Positions 1 through 12,000 of a DNA stretch of 64,000 bases are shown one piece after another (the first letter of the stretch is position 1; each line of letters begins with the position of its first letter). Source of the stretch: Pteria penguin. Lineage: Eukaryota > Mollusca > Bivalvia > Pterioida > Pteriidae. Where the stretch lies: positions 30,274,534 through 30,338,533 of the forward strand of contig CM068587.1 of assembly GCA_035048485.1 (NCBI GenBank), read 5' to 3'. The translations under genes were made by a program, and so were the position numbers. Below the pieces are notes generated by a model. It was not told where the DNA came from. It did no database searches and saw only the letters and a program-made list of their open reading frames with translations.

Positions 1-110
1 AAGGTCTATGTACTTATTTTTAAAGGAAAAGCAAAACTTATTGAAATTTGCATAAGATTTGTACAATATTTGTTTGCTTTCTCACGTGTATTTTCAATGT
101 AGGCCCTAAT

Positions 111-142
111 CAGAGACATATATACACATATATATGTCTCTG
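111..142. mobile_element. 32-bp palindromic remnant of a hAT-like element
   Basis: Two 14-bp inverted arms (CAGAGACATATATA and its complement) face each other across 4 bp. The 8-bp direct repeat GCCCTAAT lies immediately outside, at 103-110 and 143-150. The arms match the ends of the element at 491-2420. Eight-bp target duplications and CAG-starting ends are typical of hAT transposons. This looks like an element reduced to its two ends. Confidence 0.7.
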
Positions 143-617
143 GCCCTAATGCCGTGTAATATGCACTTGCTTTGCAGAGTTATCGTTCGTGTGAATGTAT
201 TTTTATAATTCCCGCAAAAAATATTTTGAATTCATTTCCGCTTTGGATCATGGGTATTACCAAGGTGCATGTAAACCATCATGGCGGACACCAGTGCTTT
301 TGAATGTTTACAAGTGCGTTCAACTTAATTTCAACATTTCACTTAAAGACAGTTCTTTTGAAAATCACCAAAATAGTTCATATATTTGCAACCCCCTGTA
401 GACAGTGTAGACCATCTCACGTATCTGTTAAATGGAAATAAAAGATTTTCATTTTCAACAAAATAATGACAAAATATTTTGGGAAAAAACCAGAGACATA
501 TATACACAGAGACTGGAAACTCGCCGCTTCGTCCGGCATATGATGCCCGTCCTTTTGTTATGCTAATTAGGTGACCGCGCTCTACAATACACCGATTTTA
601 ACCGTCGGGTATCGCCC

Positions 618-685
618 GGGGACGTATAGCGCAGTTGGTCTTTTCCTGCCGACGCACTTCAGTTCAAATTCTACGGGCACTTATT
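618..685 (+). repeat. tRNA-like (SINE head) segment
   Basis: TAGCGCAGTTGG at 627-638 fits a polymerase III A box, and AGTTCAAATTC at 661-671 resembles a B box. Spacing is tRNA-like, but the flanks do not form a clean cloverleaf. It is best read as a tRNA-derived repeat captured inside the hAT-like element, not as a functional tRNA gene. Confidence 0.35.
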
Positions 686-890
686 ATTTTTTTTCTTCTT
701 TTATATTTTTTTTGTTAATTCTATTGATGTGTAGAAATAATATTCTCCTTTTTCTTTCTAACAAAATCGAGACAAACTTGTATCATTAATCATTATAAAA
801 AATATTTTTAAAACCAAGATTTTTACTGAGACGCCTTCATTTCCTGCTTTTTTAAAATAATTATTTCTATTTATATATTTATTCATTTTA

Positions 891-1620
891 AACAGCGTTT
901 GTTGCCATTTACGAGTTGTTGATATATGCAATCAATGCCCCTGCCTTTACTACTGTTTGTTCACCACCCCAGGGGAAGCTCCAGCGTCTGTCTTTGTCAT
1001 TCATGGGCATTAAATAACAATATTGTGTTTATTTAAAAATTCAGATGGTAAATAGCAAACAAAATAATGTATTTTGCACTGTTGACGTGGTATGAGCTGT
1101 TTTACTCCCTCCTATGTAAAGAAGTAAAAAGAAAATGGCGATCCAGGCGTCTGAAGAAATTTCGCATTACAGTCCAATTACGTGTTGATAACTTCTTCAA
1201 TTCGTACTTAAATGGCAACTTTAATTTGTTAATGTGTCTGTGCCCCGCCCCCCCCGCACTTATTATTTTTATTTATTTATTTCTTATTTTATTTTCTAAA
1301 CAGCACTTGTTGCCATTTTATAGGAGTTGTTTATATTTATCTTATAAGGCTCAGCAATCAATGCATCTAGGAAGGTAGTAAATAACAATTTAATGTTTAT
1401 TTTAATGTTCAGAAGGTAAATCATAAAACAAAATAATTTCTGTGCCTGTTGTGCACACTTCACGTGATACGAACAAGATTTACTCCTTTGTAAAGAAGAA
1501 GAAGAAAAAACCACACAAACAACAGAAACAAAATGGCGACCCGCCGACCACAGAAAATTTGCATTGCAAGATGTCCCCTTACGTGTTTATAACTGCTTCA
1601 GTTCTTACTACAATAACAAC
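891..1620 (+). repeat. Diverged tandem duplication, period about 400 bp
   Basis: AACAGCGTTTGTTGCCATTT at 891 and its relative at 1299, the AAATGGCGA motifs at 1133 and 1531, and an ACGTGTT...AACTTCTTC/AACTGCTTC stretch recur in the same order 398-408 bp apart. This marks an old internal duplication inside the hAT-like element. Confidence 0.6.
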
Positions 1621-1924
1621 TATGACTTCTTTGATGATTATAGTATGACTTTCAATATAAAAACAATATATATATCGACAGGTCATATGATTATTTTGCT
1701 CTATATGGTATGGTATCGGTTTTCTTGTTAAAAACGATTGAATATTTACCGCGTAGATAAAATTGGATTAAAATCAAATAACGAATTAAAGTCTTCTACA
1801 CCCAATGATATAAAATGTGTCTTAAACCTTTCTTAACACACACGTGTGAGTTTAGTCATGTAAAGGACATTAAGTTTTGTTGTTTTAGCAATTTTTCTTG
1901 CCGTTGTCGTTTCTCAGCGGGTTC

Positions 1925-1969
1925 GGTAGTGAGGAGAAAAAATGTCGCGAGGTCCTCAAATACGACCGG
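1925..1969 (+). other. Possible 5' non-coding exon with a short upstream ORF
   Basis: A short CG-richer stretch contains ATG at 1942 followed by nine codons and a GTAATT donor-like site at 1970. Splicing to the acceptor at 5668-5669 would give a 13-codon upstream frame ending at 5681-5683, just before the DNAH14 ATG at 5696. This is inference only. It lies inside a transposon, so it may equally be element sequence. Confidence 0.2.
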
Positions 1970-2762
1970 GTAATTATGCATGATTTACAGATAGTTCATA
2001 TGAAAATTAAAGCACTATGACTATAATAAACATTGATGGTGCTATAAATGAAAAATGGTGGCATGTGCTTCAATATTGTGTAAATGTTTTGCATAAACCC
2101 AAGTGAATGTTTTCAGAGGTCTATCACAACTAATGGCTTCTGATCGGGGTTATGTCTACACATTGAATAGATCATATATGAAATGTTATATGATTCAAAT
2201 GATTAGTAAATTGCTTTTTTTGCTTATCTGAACTACCTTTGTTTAAAAAGCGATGAAAATTCCTCTTCTTTGCAAGCTTAATGCTTTCAAGCGAATGAAT
2301 GCCGAGAACAATATGGCGGACTTCCAGCTTATCGAGATGCCTGTCGGGAAATGTTACTTATGTCAGGGAGCTATATAGCTTTCAATGGGAGTTTGCAGTC
2401 TCTGTGTATATATGTCTCTGGAAAAAACATGTCATAAATATGATAATGATATACTTATCAATCTTTAAAATTATCTTCCTGTCTGTTGAAGTAGTTGTAT
2501 TATTTACAACTGAGAAATCATATTTCTTGTTGGACAGACCTGAAATTTTACTGTATACCATTTCGCTAATACTGTGGACCGAACTAACAGTAACATACTG
2601 GTTGGCAAAATGATAGTTCTTCCCATTAAATGTTGTTAGAGATAATCAGTTTTTTTTGTTATGATGTAAAATATTTAGGGAAACAATATCATTTGCCAGC
2701 CAAATTTTTAGTCCTGCCGTAACAGTGAAAGGATCTATAGATACACTTTTTTACTGGTCTAC

Positions 2763-3260
2763 GGTTAAGTCGCCCCAAAGTGAAGTCGCCCCAAAGTAAA
2801 GTCGCCCTATATCGGTTAAGTCGCCCCATAATGTCAAGTGCCCCAATGTCATGTAGAAATTGATCTGTTTATGGTAATTGTTTGAGTTATCTATTTGTTC
2901 ACTTGTAATACATGTTAATTAAATTGATGATTGTGCTACTTAAGTCTTATCCTTCATAAAATTAAAAGATTTTAAATTACTAGAGAAAAGTTCTACAACA
3001 GTAATGGCAGTATAGATAGACACCAATCGCACGAGGCGACTTCAATTGATATCAGTAATTATCCTATAGTAAACATACACCAAAATATTAATTCATAAAA
3101 CTTTATTTTCATCAATAAAAAGATAATTAATAACTCAAATATATATTTGAATATAATGATGAATCTCTATGTGGGGCGACCTTACTTGACAATATGGGGC
3201 GACTTAACCGATATAGGGCAACTTGACTTTGGGGCGACTTCACTTTGGGGCGACTTAACC
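2763..3260. mobile_element. 498-bp inverted-repeat (MITE-like) element
   Basis: Arms of about 95 bp at 2763-2857 and 3166-3260 are inverted copies. Each is itself built of short direct copies of AAGTCGCCCC. The spacer is AT-rich and non-coding. I see no target duplication, so the superfamily is unassigned. Confidence 0.7.
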
Positions 3261-5669
3261 TGACTCCTTTTTTACTAACCAAGAACTTGCTGCTACTGTC
3301 TTGCATGTACAAGTCCTTGTACGTGTATTACTGATAACCATATTTTGACTGCGTGCACATAGGAGGTGGGAGTTGGAGGGGGTTAACTTGCAAATATTTA
3401 TATGGGTACAGACATGCAACTGGAGTTAATAGCACTCTTCCCATTCATATATTGGACAAAGTGTGAAATAATACCAATAGGGATATTTCACTGTACATAT
3501 CAGTTTTGAGTTTTATGTATTGTAGCATTCTTTTATGAGTAGAGGCATGAGACATTCAAATGCATGATGGGGTATGACTTTGATTTCATCCTAGGCCATA
3601 ATGCAAATTTTCAGTAAATTTTTACAAATACTTTGAAAATAGATATTTTGAAATCCACATTCGAATTCAATGAAGAAGCGAATCATAGATGATATATATT
3701 TAGTTATTTTCTCATTTAAGATAATAATCATGATAAACTAAAGACTGAAAAATAAGATTTTACTAAGAAATTGAAGATACATCCCAAGGAGTGTAACTCA
3801 TAACAAGTCACTAGTCTGGATCATCCAATTGTTTGTGAAATAGTCCCATTCATACACTGGACATAAAGCAAATATGACCTCATCTTTGATCTACACTTGT
3901 GTAGCGATCACGAAGGCAAACTGGATCATTGTGACTATGACCTCCTTTGCTCAGTGGGCCATTTTCAGTTTCAAGGGGCCATCTTTCACTACGAAAGGGC
4001 CATTTAGAAAATTCAGTTTTTGCAAAGTTGTATTTTGTGTTGTGTTTATTCGATGTAACTATTGAGTAATTCAGGGAATGGGACAACAATAACAAATCTG
4101 TTCAACAAGGGAAATTCAGTTTGATTTAATTCTTTGTTTTTGTTTTGAATTTCTGCAGTGAGTTATCAAAATTGTGGTTGAGAAGTCCTTAATTTGCCTT
4201 CATTTCTGACTCTGTACAATTTCTCACAATTTGTGGGACTTAGTCTATTGCAAAATTTGGTAACAATGATATTCTAAAGACCAAGCACCCAACACTTTTA
4301 TTTTAAGTAGAACCATGATCTTTCGGTGCCTTTAGCCTGTTTCACTAACAATCTTTGGTAAACCGGTACTGTAAACTTAGTTGAACCAGACGAAAATACT
4401 TTTCACTGAAAATCATAAGTGTAAACCCAAGTTATGTGGCTTAATTTCACTCTGTAACGAATTAGAAATGCATATGCCAGCATATGGCGACATTTTGGTA
4501 CTTGCTGTCGTATGTTGGCAGTATGTCAGGAGAACATTACGCAAGGTTTTGAGTTTGTTGTTGTATGCACTCTTACTCTTACTCACTCTTACGCAGCTCT
4601 TTCCGTATTTCAAGAAATCCTGTGCATGCACAAAAATTCTTGATGTATGCCGACGAACGGCCTGTATGCACAGATTACATTATACGTATATGCGTATCAT
4701 TGGTGTTTTCACTGCAAACTCTCACCTTATGTTAAACAAATGAGTAACGTGCGTGCAGTGTATGTTTACCACGCTGTCAACGCACAGATTGTATACTAGC
4801 TGTTAGTCTTTATGCTTTGACCTTGCAGTCTGAAATATTGGTGATCATATAAAAGTGTTATAAATGGATGTTGAAATAGTCATGGAATGCACAGAAAGAT
4901 GACAAGAACAGTATTTGTACAAAATTGCGTTGCATATGTATATACAGATATGTGAAACTTTGACCGAAATTATGGAGATGTAGAAACACAGTTATTGAGT
5001 AGTGTATAGATAAGCCATGTGATGTATTTCAATTTGTACAACATATGCACAGCGTACACATATCATATAAAGAACATACGCAAGTGATGTGCAGAGCATA
5101 CGCCAACAATTATACACAAACTTATGGCGAAGTTATGCGGACTTGGTCAAATTTTTACAATATTATTTGTTACGCGTACGTAGGAATACGTAGTTGATCT
5201 CGTAAATACTTGATATATAGTAACAACTGTTAGTAAATTGGGCTACTGGTTCGGCTGTTTTTCAAGATCAGCTGATTGGGGTCAGAAACCAAAAACACTA
5301 ATCACGGAACCACTGTTCGCTGCCTTGAAATTTGAATGTGGTTTAATGTGCCATTTTCGATCTGATTGGGGCCTTCCTGATCCCTGCATGTGTTTTAGTA
5401 CATATTGATATATTCTTTTATGACATTAATACCAATTGATATACATTTCAATTGTAAATGATACCCATTCATATATTGGATTGCCTTAAACGTATATACA
5501 CCATTCCCATTTTAAGTCTTTACACACCTTTATATATAGACCTGAAAGGTATACCCCATTATATACCTTTATATAACACTTTCGTGAATATCATTATTTA
5601 CATGTACTTCCAAACTTTCCAAATGTCATTATTAATGATAATAATATTATTTGCTTTTCTTCATTTCAG

Positions 5670-6067
5670 ACCTAAAAAGCTAAGATTTTGACAATATGGC
5701 TGACTTGCGAGGCGAGTCGCGTGGGAGCTACCACAGCCAGTCTCAGTATTCTGAATCTACTGTGATCAACCAGGACATTGCAGACCCAGATTTATTTCAA
5801 CAAGATGTGTTTGGTCCAAAGAACCCAAATCTCCCACAGAAAGTGGTTACATTTGCTCCGAATACAAACTTAGAACGAGCAAAAACTATTGAGGAACTAG
5901 CAAGGCACCCTTTGAGAGTCCCATCTCGGAGTAAAGCGCATGAGCTAATGGCACGACTTGTTGATAAACCAGATAATTCACAGGCGTTGAGGGTTGCAAG
6001 AGGTCAGCCTGTTGTTCCTAAGATAGGAGCTCCTTCACCAGTTATGAGCAAGCCTGGTGGATTACAG
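5670..6067 (+). CDS. DNAH14: DNAH14 exon 1 (26 nt 5'UTR, start codon 5696; residues 1-124)
   Basis: TTTCAG acceptor ends at 5669, so at least one non-coding exon lies upstream. The ATG at 5696 is in the context CAATATGGC. The exon encodes a Ser/Gln/Pro-rich segment beginning [10 protein letters not shown] with no known domain and ends in frame at a GTAAAT donor (phase 0). Confidence 0.8.
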
Positions 6068-9000
6068 GTAAATAACAAATCAGTATTACTTTGAGGCATA
6101 GAAGAAGGAGAACAGAGAGCATAAAGAATCATTTTAATTGTTTGGTATCATGAGAATTAAAAGCCAAGATGTGCATTATTTCAAGCATTTTGGTATTGTT
6201 CAGTCTTCAGACTTCTGATACATGCCATGTAACATGGTATAGACTGTCTCTAGGTATTAAAACTAGTAAATTTATTATACATCATGACCACATCTGATTA
6301 CATATATGACTTTAAATGTTAAATATTTTCTATATAGATACTCTAAGTAATTTTTGTCTAATAATTGTTATGAATATTTTTGATGATTATAATGTGTGAT
6401 TTGATCACTTTGTTCATATATATTTAGAGCCCTCTTATACCCAGACCTCCATCTGGAAGCAGGAGTGATGCACCAAAAACAATAAGGACAACCATGTTTA
6501 AAAAAGACTTTGAAAAACGACAACAGAAAATCAAAGAGAAATCTCAACAGCCTTCAGTTTTGACTGTAGAAATGCAAGTCTACATTGTTTCCAACACACT
6601 TTATTTGTGAATTTAAACGATGATTGAAATCTTTTTACAAACCAAAAATATGTATTCTAGTCAATTCTTATCATATGTAATTCATCAGTTATCAGTTAGC
6701 AGTAGATATATTATAGATGATAAGAATTGAAAATAATTATACGTTCAGAGAATTCCTGATACCAAAATATAGCACCCCTCCAAACTTACAGTATAATATG
6801 ATTCTACCAATTACGATACCTTAGTTCAGCATTTATTATAATCAAAAAAGTGAAACACTGCTATAGAAAGAAATGTTAATTAGTTATCAGGTTTCAGGAC
6901 TCGTAATATTTTTCTCTATCCCTGGCATTAGGTTACATAAGCAAACTGTGAAGCCTGCTCCAACTCCATCAGAATTGATAGATGATTTAGCATCAGAGGA
7001 TGCAGAGGATCTGGAAGTACTAGCAGAGTTGGTGGATATCATGGGACCTGGCACCGAGTCTTCAACAATGGGTAAAACAGGTGAGACTAGTGGACATATT
7101 ACTACTTCATAAGGTATATGATGATGATGAGGGTGTAAAATCTTCATATCAACCTAAATGAAATGCCCTGGGTCTGGTGCCATGAACTGAGAAAATACTC
7201 AAGTCAATTATTTCATTTGAATTTATTCCATTGTCAAATACTAAAATAAATTTTTATGCAGAAAAGTTTAATTCTTTTTATTGATAGAAAAAAACTCAAT
7301 AAAATCCTAATTGCAGTTATTAATTCATTGTTGAACAGAAGAATTAAAAATTACATGTATGACTTAAGTATTTCTCAGTTTATGGCACCAGACCTTGGTC
7401 CTACAACATTTATTTGATTAACCTGGTGATTTATACTTATATTTGGTGCATTTGCAAATAATTTATTTTCTATTCATAAAACTGAGATTTTATAATCAGG
7501 TTATACCATTTATCTTTAATTATCAGAGTTCAAGAAAATGAGAATCCCTTTCAAAGACACAGAAGTAAAGTCTTTTGTCATGGTGCTAGTTGGAATCCCT
7601 CACTTCCTCTATTCGATCATTTGCATATTTTCTAGATTTTTGGCAATGAATGAGGTAGATTGCTGGCATTGTATAATGAAATTCAATGCTATATCATAAC
7701 ATTAAATAAACCAATAAACAGAATGTTGCCTGTTAAAAGTATGACACTTATGAAGTGTCTAATAAAAATTCTCTCAATCTTACTGTTGTACAGATAACAA
7801 AAAAAAAAAAAAAAAAGATGCTTTAAATTAAAGTTATACACAGGATTTTTCAGTCTACTTTTATTTCTGTTAAACAGACCCATTCTCTATCAAAAATTCA
7901 TATAATGTTTTTTTGTGCATTGACTGAAAGTCAGACTGAGGTAAAACTAAATACCTAGAATGAAAAAGAAAATTTCAATTTGACCAGCAACTCATAGATT
8001 TATGTTTGATATTCACAACATCTCGATTTTGTTATCATATTTGAACAGAAAGCATAGGAGATGTGTATGCAGTGAGTGAGGTGGAGCAGAGTATGGATGA
8101 AAAACTAGAATCAAGTCATGCTTCAGTTGCCAAGTCTGAAGCAACTGAGTCACAGTATGACTCTCCGGGCAAAGAGGAGGAAACAGAAGATGAAAAAATG
8201 ATGAAGAAATATCCAGGTGAAATCCCAATTATTGACACAGTGAAGAAACCAACAATAGTAAGATCCAGACCTTCATCTGGCACTCAGAAAATAATAGATC
8301 ATGCAAAACAGCAACCAGTGAAAAAGGATAATGCATCGGTTCATCGGAAGAAAACCAAATATGATGATTCAGGTATATTGGAATATACTAAACTTGTTCA
8401 GTTAGAAATTTTGCACTTTGCATCCTGTGTCTAAAATGGAATGAAATGATCGAGTCTGAAAACCATTTTGATGGATAAATAATCTCTCTTTTTTACTTGA
8501 AAAGGTTCATTCACAAAAATTTTAAATAAAACATTTTTAATCTTGTATCCTCACTGTTATGGAAGAGAGTTTTGTATTGATCTGCTTCCGGTAGAAAAAA
8601 AGTATGAATGTCACCTCAGCATTTTGAAAGGATGGTTGGTTCAGTGGTATTATACTGGACTTCAGATATGAAGACTTCAGTTCGATTCTGGCTGATGGCT
8701 TTGATTTAGCTTAGGTTATTTATCAAAGCTTCCTTATCTGTCCATCCTGTACATATACAATAACTGTTCTGATTATATTGTAGATAATGAAGGTAAGTCT
8801 TTGGCAACATTTGTTTTTACACTTATATATTGTGATGCATGGTCTGTTTCTATTTATCTTGTGAGTCAAATGAATGTTCTATATTTTCATGCTTGTTATA
8901 TTCATACAGATTTAGAATTTTAGTAAATTTGCATGTTGACTTTGCACCATTAGTGACTGTAAGCAGTCCATGGATTTAGATCTCTAGACATAGATAGTCC

Positions 9001-12000
9001 ACAGAGGAGTTGATGTCTATCATTCTCCTTGCATGTTACACATGATAGCCTAGACAAAGAACAAAGATTACATTGTATTATTTATAAATATATGAAATAA
9101 GAATGTTGTGTTTAGTATGATCATTAGTTTAGTGGTCAAGGGTCATCACCATCATTTTGCTATCATTAGATTTTTAACATTATAAAGGGTAGGTGCTATG
9201 GATTTTATTTATTAGGGAATTGAGGTCTATCAGAATCACTATCAGATGGTTGATGGGTTTTTTCCTTTTTTTCCCTTTTTTTCATCAGTTTCATCAGTCT
9301 AGATATATACCCAGAACACACATTGTATTACATTACCACTATTGTCAAAAGGCATGGTTTTGACTCAATTATTTTTGTATATTTTGTGAATTATGTGTCA
9401 AAAGGTATGGTTTTGACTTAATTATTTATGTATATTTTGTAAATTATGTGTCAAATCAATATACATGTATATCAGTTTTAATTCGTTATTCATGAAGTGA
9501 ATTTTTATGATAAAGTGATGCTGATAATGCTTTGTCATCTTGTGCAATAAGCTTGTCTTCCTATTAATAATAGAAAGGAAATGCTCCAGAATGTATGTTG
9601 TAATATTTATAGTAGATGACCCCCTCCAGTGCTATTTTGTGAATAGTAGAATTAAAGTGTTAAAGAAATAGAGCATCAGTTCTGTGTTATATGAAATTTG
9701 ATTTCTCTTCATTTGCATCTTGTAACTTGTAAGAGCTCACTTGATGTGCTATAAGACACGGCATCTGCTGTCAGATGGGAACAGCTACTACTTTATCATT
9801 ATTTATCGTCTGCTTTTCATGATAGTATTGTGCCCATGGAGGTATGATATACCCAGGAAATCTGTGATATCTTTATTATTCTACAGCTGTGCTTGTGGAA
9901 GACCTGTTACCCACTAAGACCAGTTATTGGCTACTACATTGTTAAGGGTATTTGAGGCTTTAATTTATGAAATTTGTATATTTAATTGTAGGTGTCATAT
10001 GTATTTCAAACTACCGGTATCATATGTTGTAATTTAATTCCAATTTCAAAAACGTAAATAACAAATTAGCTAGATTCTGGTCTTAGCTGGTAACTGGTTC
10101 TCTACCAGTACCACATGAAGGACAATTGGATTTTGTATATATGTACCCGGTACTTATATATGACTTATTTCAAGATAATAGTTTTAGCCGAAACCATGTC
10201 TCTAAACAAATTCATTACATGCCATTGGAGAATTTAATGTGATGGATGTAGTGCCATTGATTACATGTACTTATATATAACTTATCAAGATCATAGTTTT
10301 AGCCTAAACTATGCCATTAAGCAAATTCATTACAGAGAATTTGATGTAATAGATGTAAAGCCTTTATTTATATTCACCAAAAAATTATCTTTTTTTCATA
10401 GTGCCAGAAAATGATGATGTTCTCTTCAATTTGAAAAAACTACGAGATAGACTTGGCTGGAAGATGGATTTACCTGCTCTTGCACCAGGTTGTAGAAATT
10501 TGATGGAAAAGTTAACAGATTTACCAAAAGACGAAAAGGTAAGTTTTGTCTTTATGCTCCCCGAAAACTTTCGGGGGAGCATATAGTCGCTGTTGTGTCC
10601 GTGTGTCTGTCTGTCGTGCCGGCCGAGCTCATATCTCCTATACCTTTCATCAGAATTTGATCATACTCCACCAAAATGTTATTTAGGTTAAGGGCTTTGG
10701 GACAAAGTTCACTCAAGGTCATTTATGAAAGGTCAAATTCATTTATTGACTATGACTTAAAATACCATAAAGTACTTATATCTCCTGTACCTTTCATCAG
10801 AATTTGATCATACTTCACAAAAAATGTTATTTAGGTTAAGAGCTTTTGGACAAAGGTCACTCAAGATCATTTCTGAAAGGTCCTAATCAAGGTCAAGCTT
10901 ACTCATTTTAGTTTAAGATACTGTACATGTGATCACTTGTTGTTCTACAGTTGACTCAATTGGATATCCATATGATACATTGAGATTTGAAATCGTCATC
11001 AATTAATACAATGATTTTCTATATACTGAGTCATTCATTTCCTTTATTATTGCTGTGCTTCTAGGAGCACCCATTGGTTTTACTGATTTTTTTATATGAA
11101 TTGAGTCATCTATTTCCCACATCATAACTGCCATTCTGGGAGCATACATCAGTTTTACTGATACTCTTGTTTAAAAGGTTATGACTTATGACTAAAACCT
11201 TATATTGTTGATTTGTTTTTACAATAAAAAATGCAAGAAAGCAATAAATTGTGTGGTTTTCAAGGGAATGTTTTTATGTCTTCTAATCATTAGAATCATT
11301 ACTATTGCCAGTACATTCCCATAATAGTAAAGTTGCTAGTCCATGTTCAGTGACCTCCAAAGCATTTCAACTGTTACGTAATCGGGTTGCTAGGATGTGA
11401 AGATTTGATTCATTAATATATGGAAACCATGTCTAATACAACCTGACTCCCCCTTTATAGAAAAAAATAAACTCTTTGTGCTTTTTTTTTTGTAGGATTA
11501 ATTGCTGCGGGACTATCAAATCTTATGTGAAGGAATGCATGTATACATGTAGTTAACACTGTAAAATTGTATTGATAAATATCTATAATTAAAGATGAAA
11601 TAAATTTGATTCTTTTCCAGGAGCGAGCTAAATGTAAAGAGGATGATGGAGAGTTCCTCTATTGCCTCTTCCGAGACAGGAAGAATAAGCGAGCCCCTTA
11701 TGACCCCTATAATTTACAAGTAGTATCAGCTAATGAAGCAAGGAAAAATAAAGAATATTACACCATTAGTGCCTCTTTTATTACAAAGGTAACTTGTTCT
11801 AAATTATTTTGTATGTTTGTCTGTTTTCATTTGAACTTTAAAGCTGATGTGGCTTAGTGGATAAGGTGCTTGGCTCATGATCGAGAGGTCCCGGGTTCCA
11901 CTCCTGCCTTGGGCACCCCAGTGTTCTGTCTTTCAGATGAGACAGTAAAAACTGAGGTCCTGTGTTGTGATAGGTGTGGCACGTAAAAGATCCCTCACTG

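Larger units (their letters stand above)
491..2420. mobile_element. 1.93-kb non-autonomous hAT-like DNA transposon
   Basis: The left end CAGAGACATATATACACAGA and the right end are inverted repeats over about 32 bp with one mismatch. The 8-bp direct repeat GAAAAAAC flanks it exactly (483-490 and 2421-2428). No transposase frame is visible. Inside are a tRNA-like box pair near 627-671 and two diverged tandem copies of a segment of about 400 bp (891-1230 and 1299-1620). A short CG-richer stretch near 1905-1970 has an ATG and a donor-like site. The family is inferred from duplication length and end sequence, not from a transposase. Confidence 0.75.
1..5669. other. Upstream flank, no convincing protein gene
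   Basis: AT-rich sequence before the first recognised coding exon. Open frames here are short, uncharacteristic and lie mostly in repeats. Apart from the elements listed separately (111-142, 491-2420, 2763-3260), I see only low-complexity AT stretches. It must hold the DNAH14 promoter and any non-coding first exon unless those lie further upstream. No TATA box or transcription start can be assigned with confidence. Confidence 0.6.
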
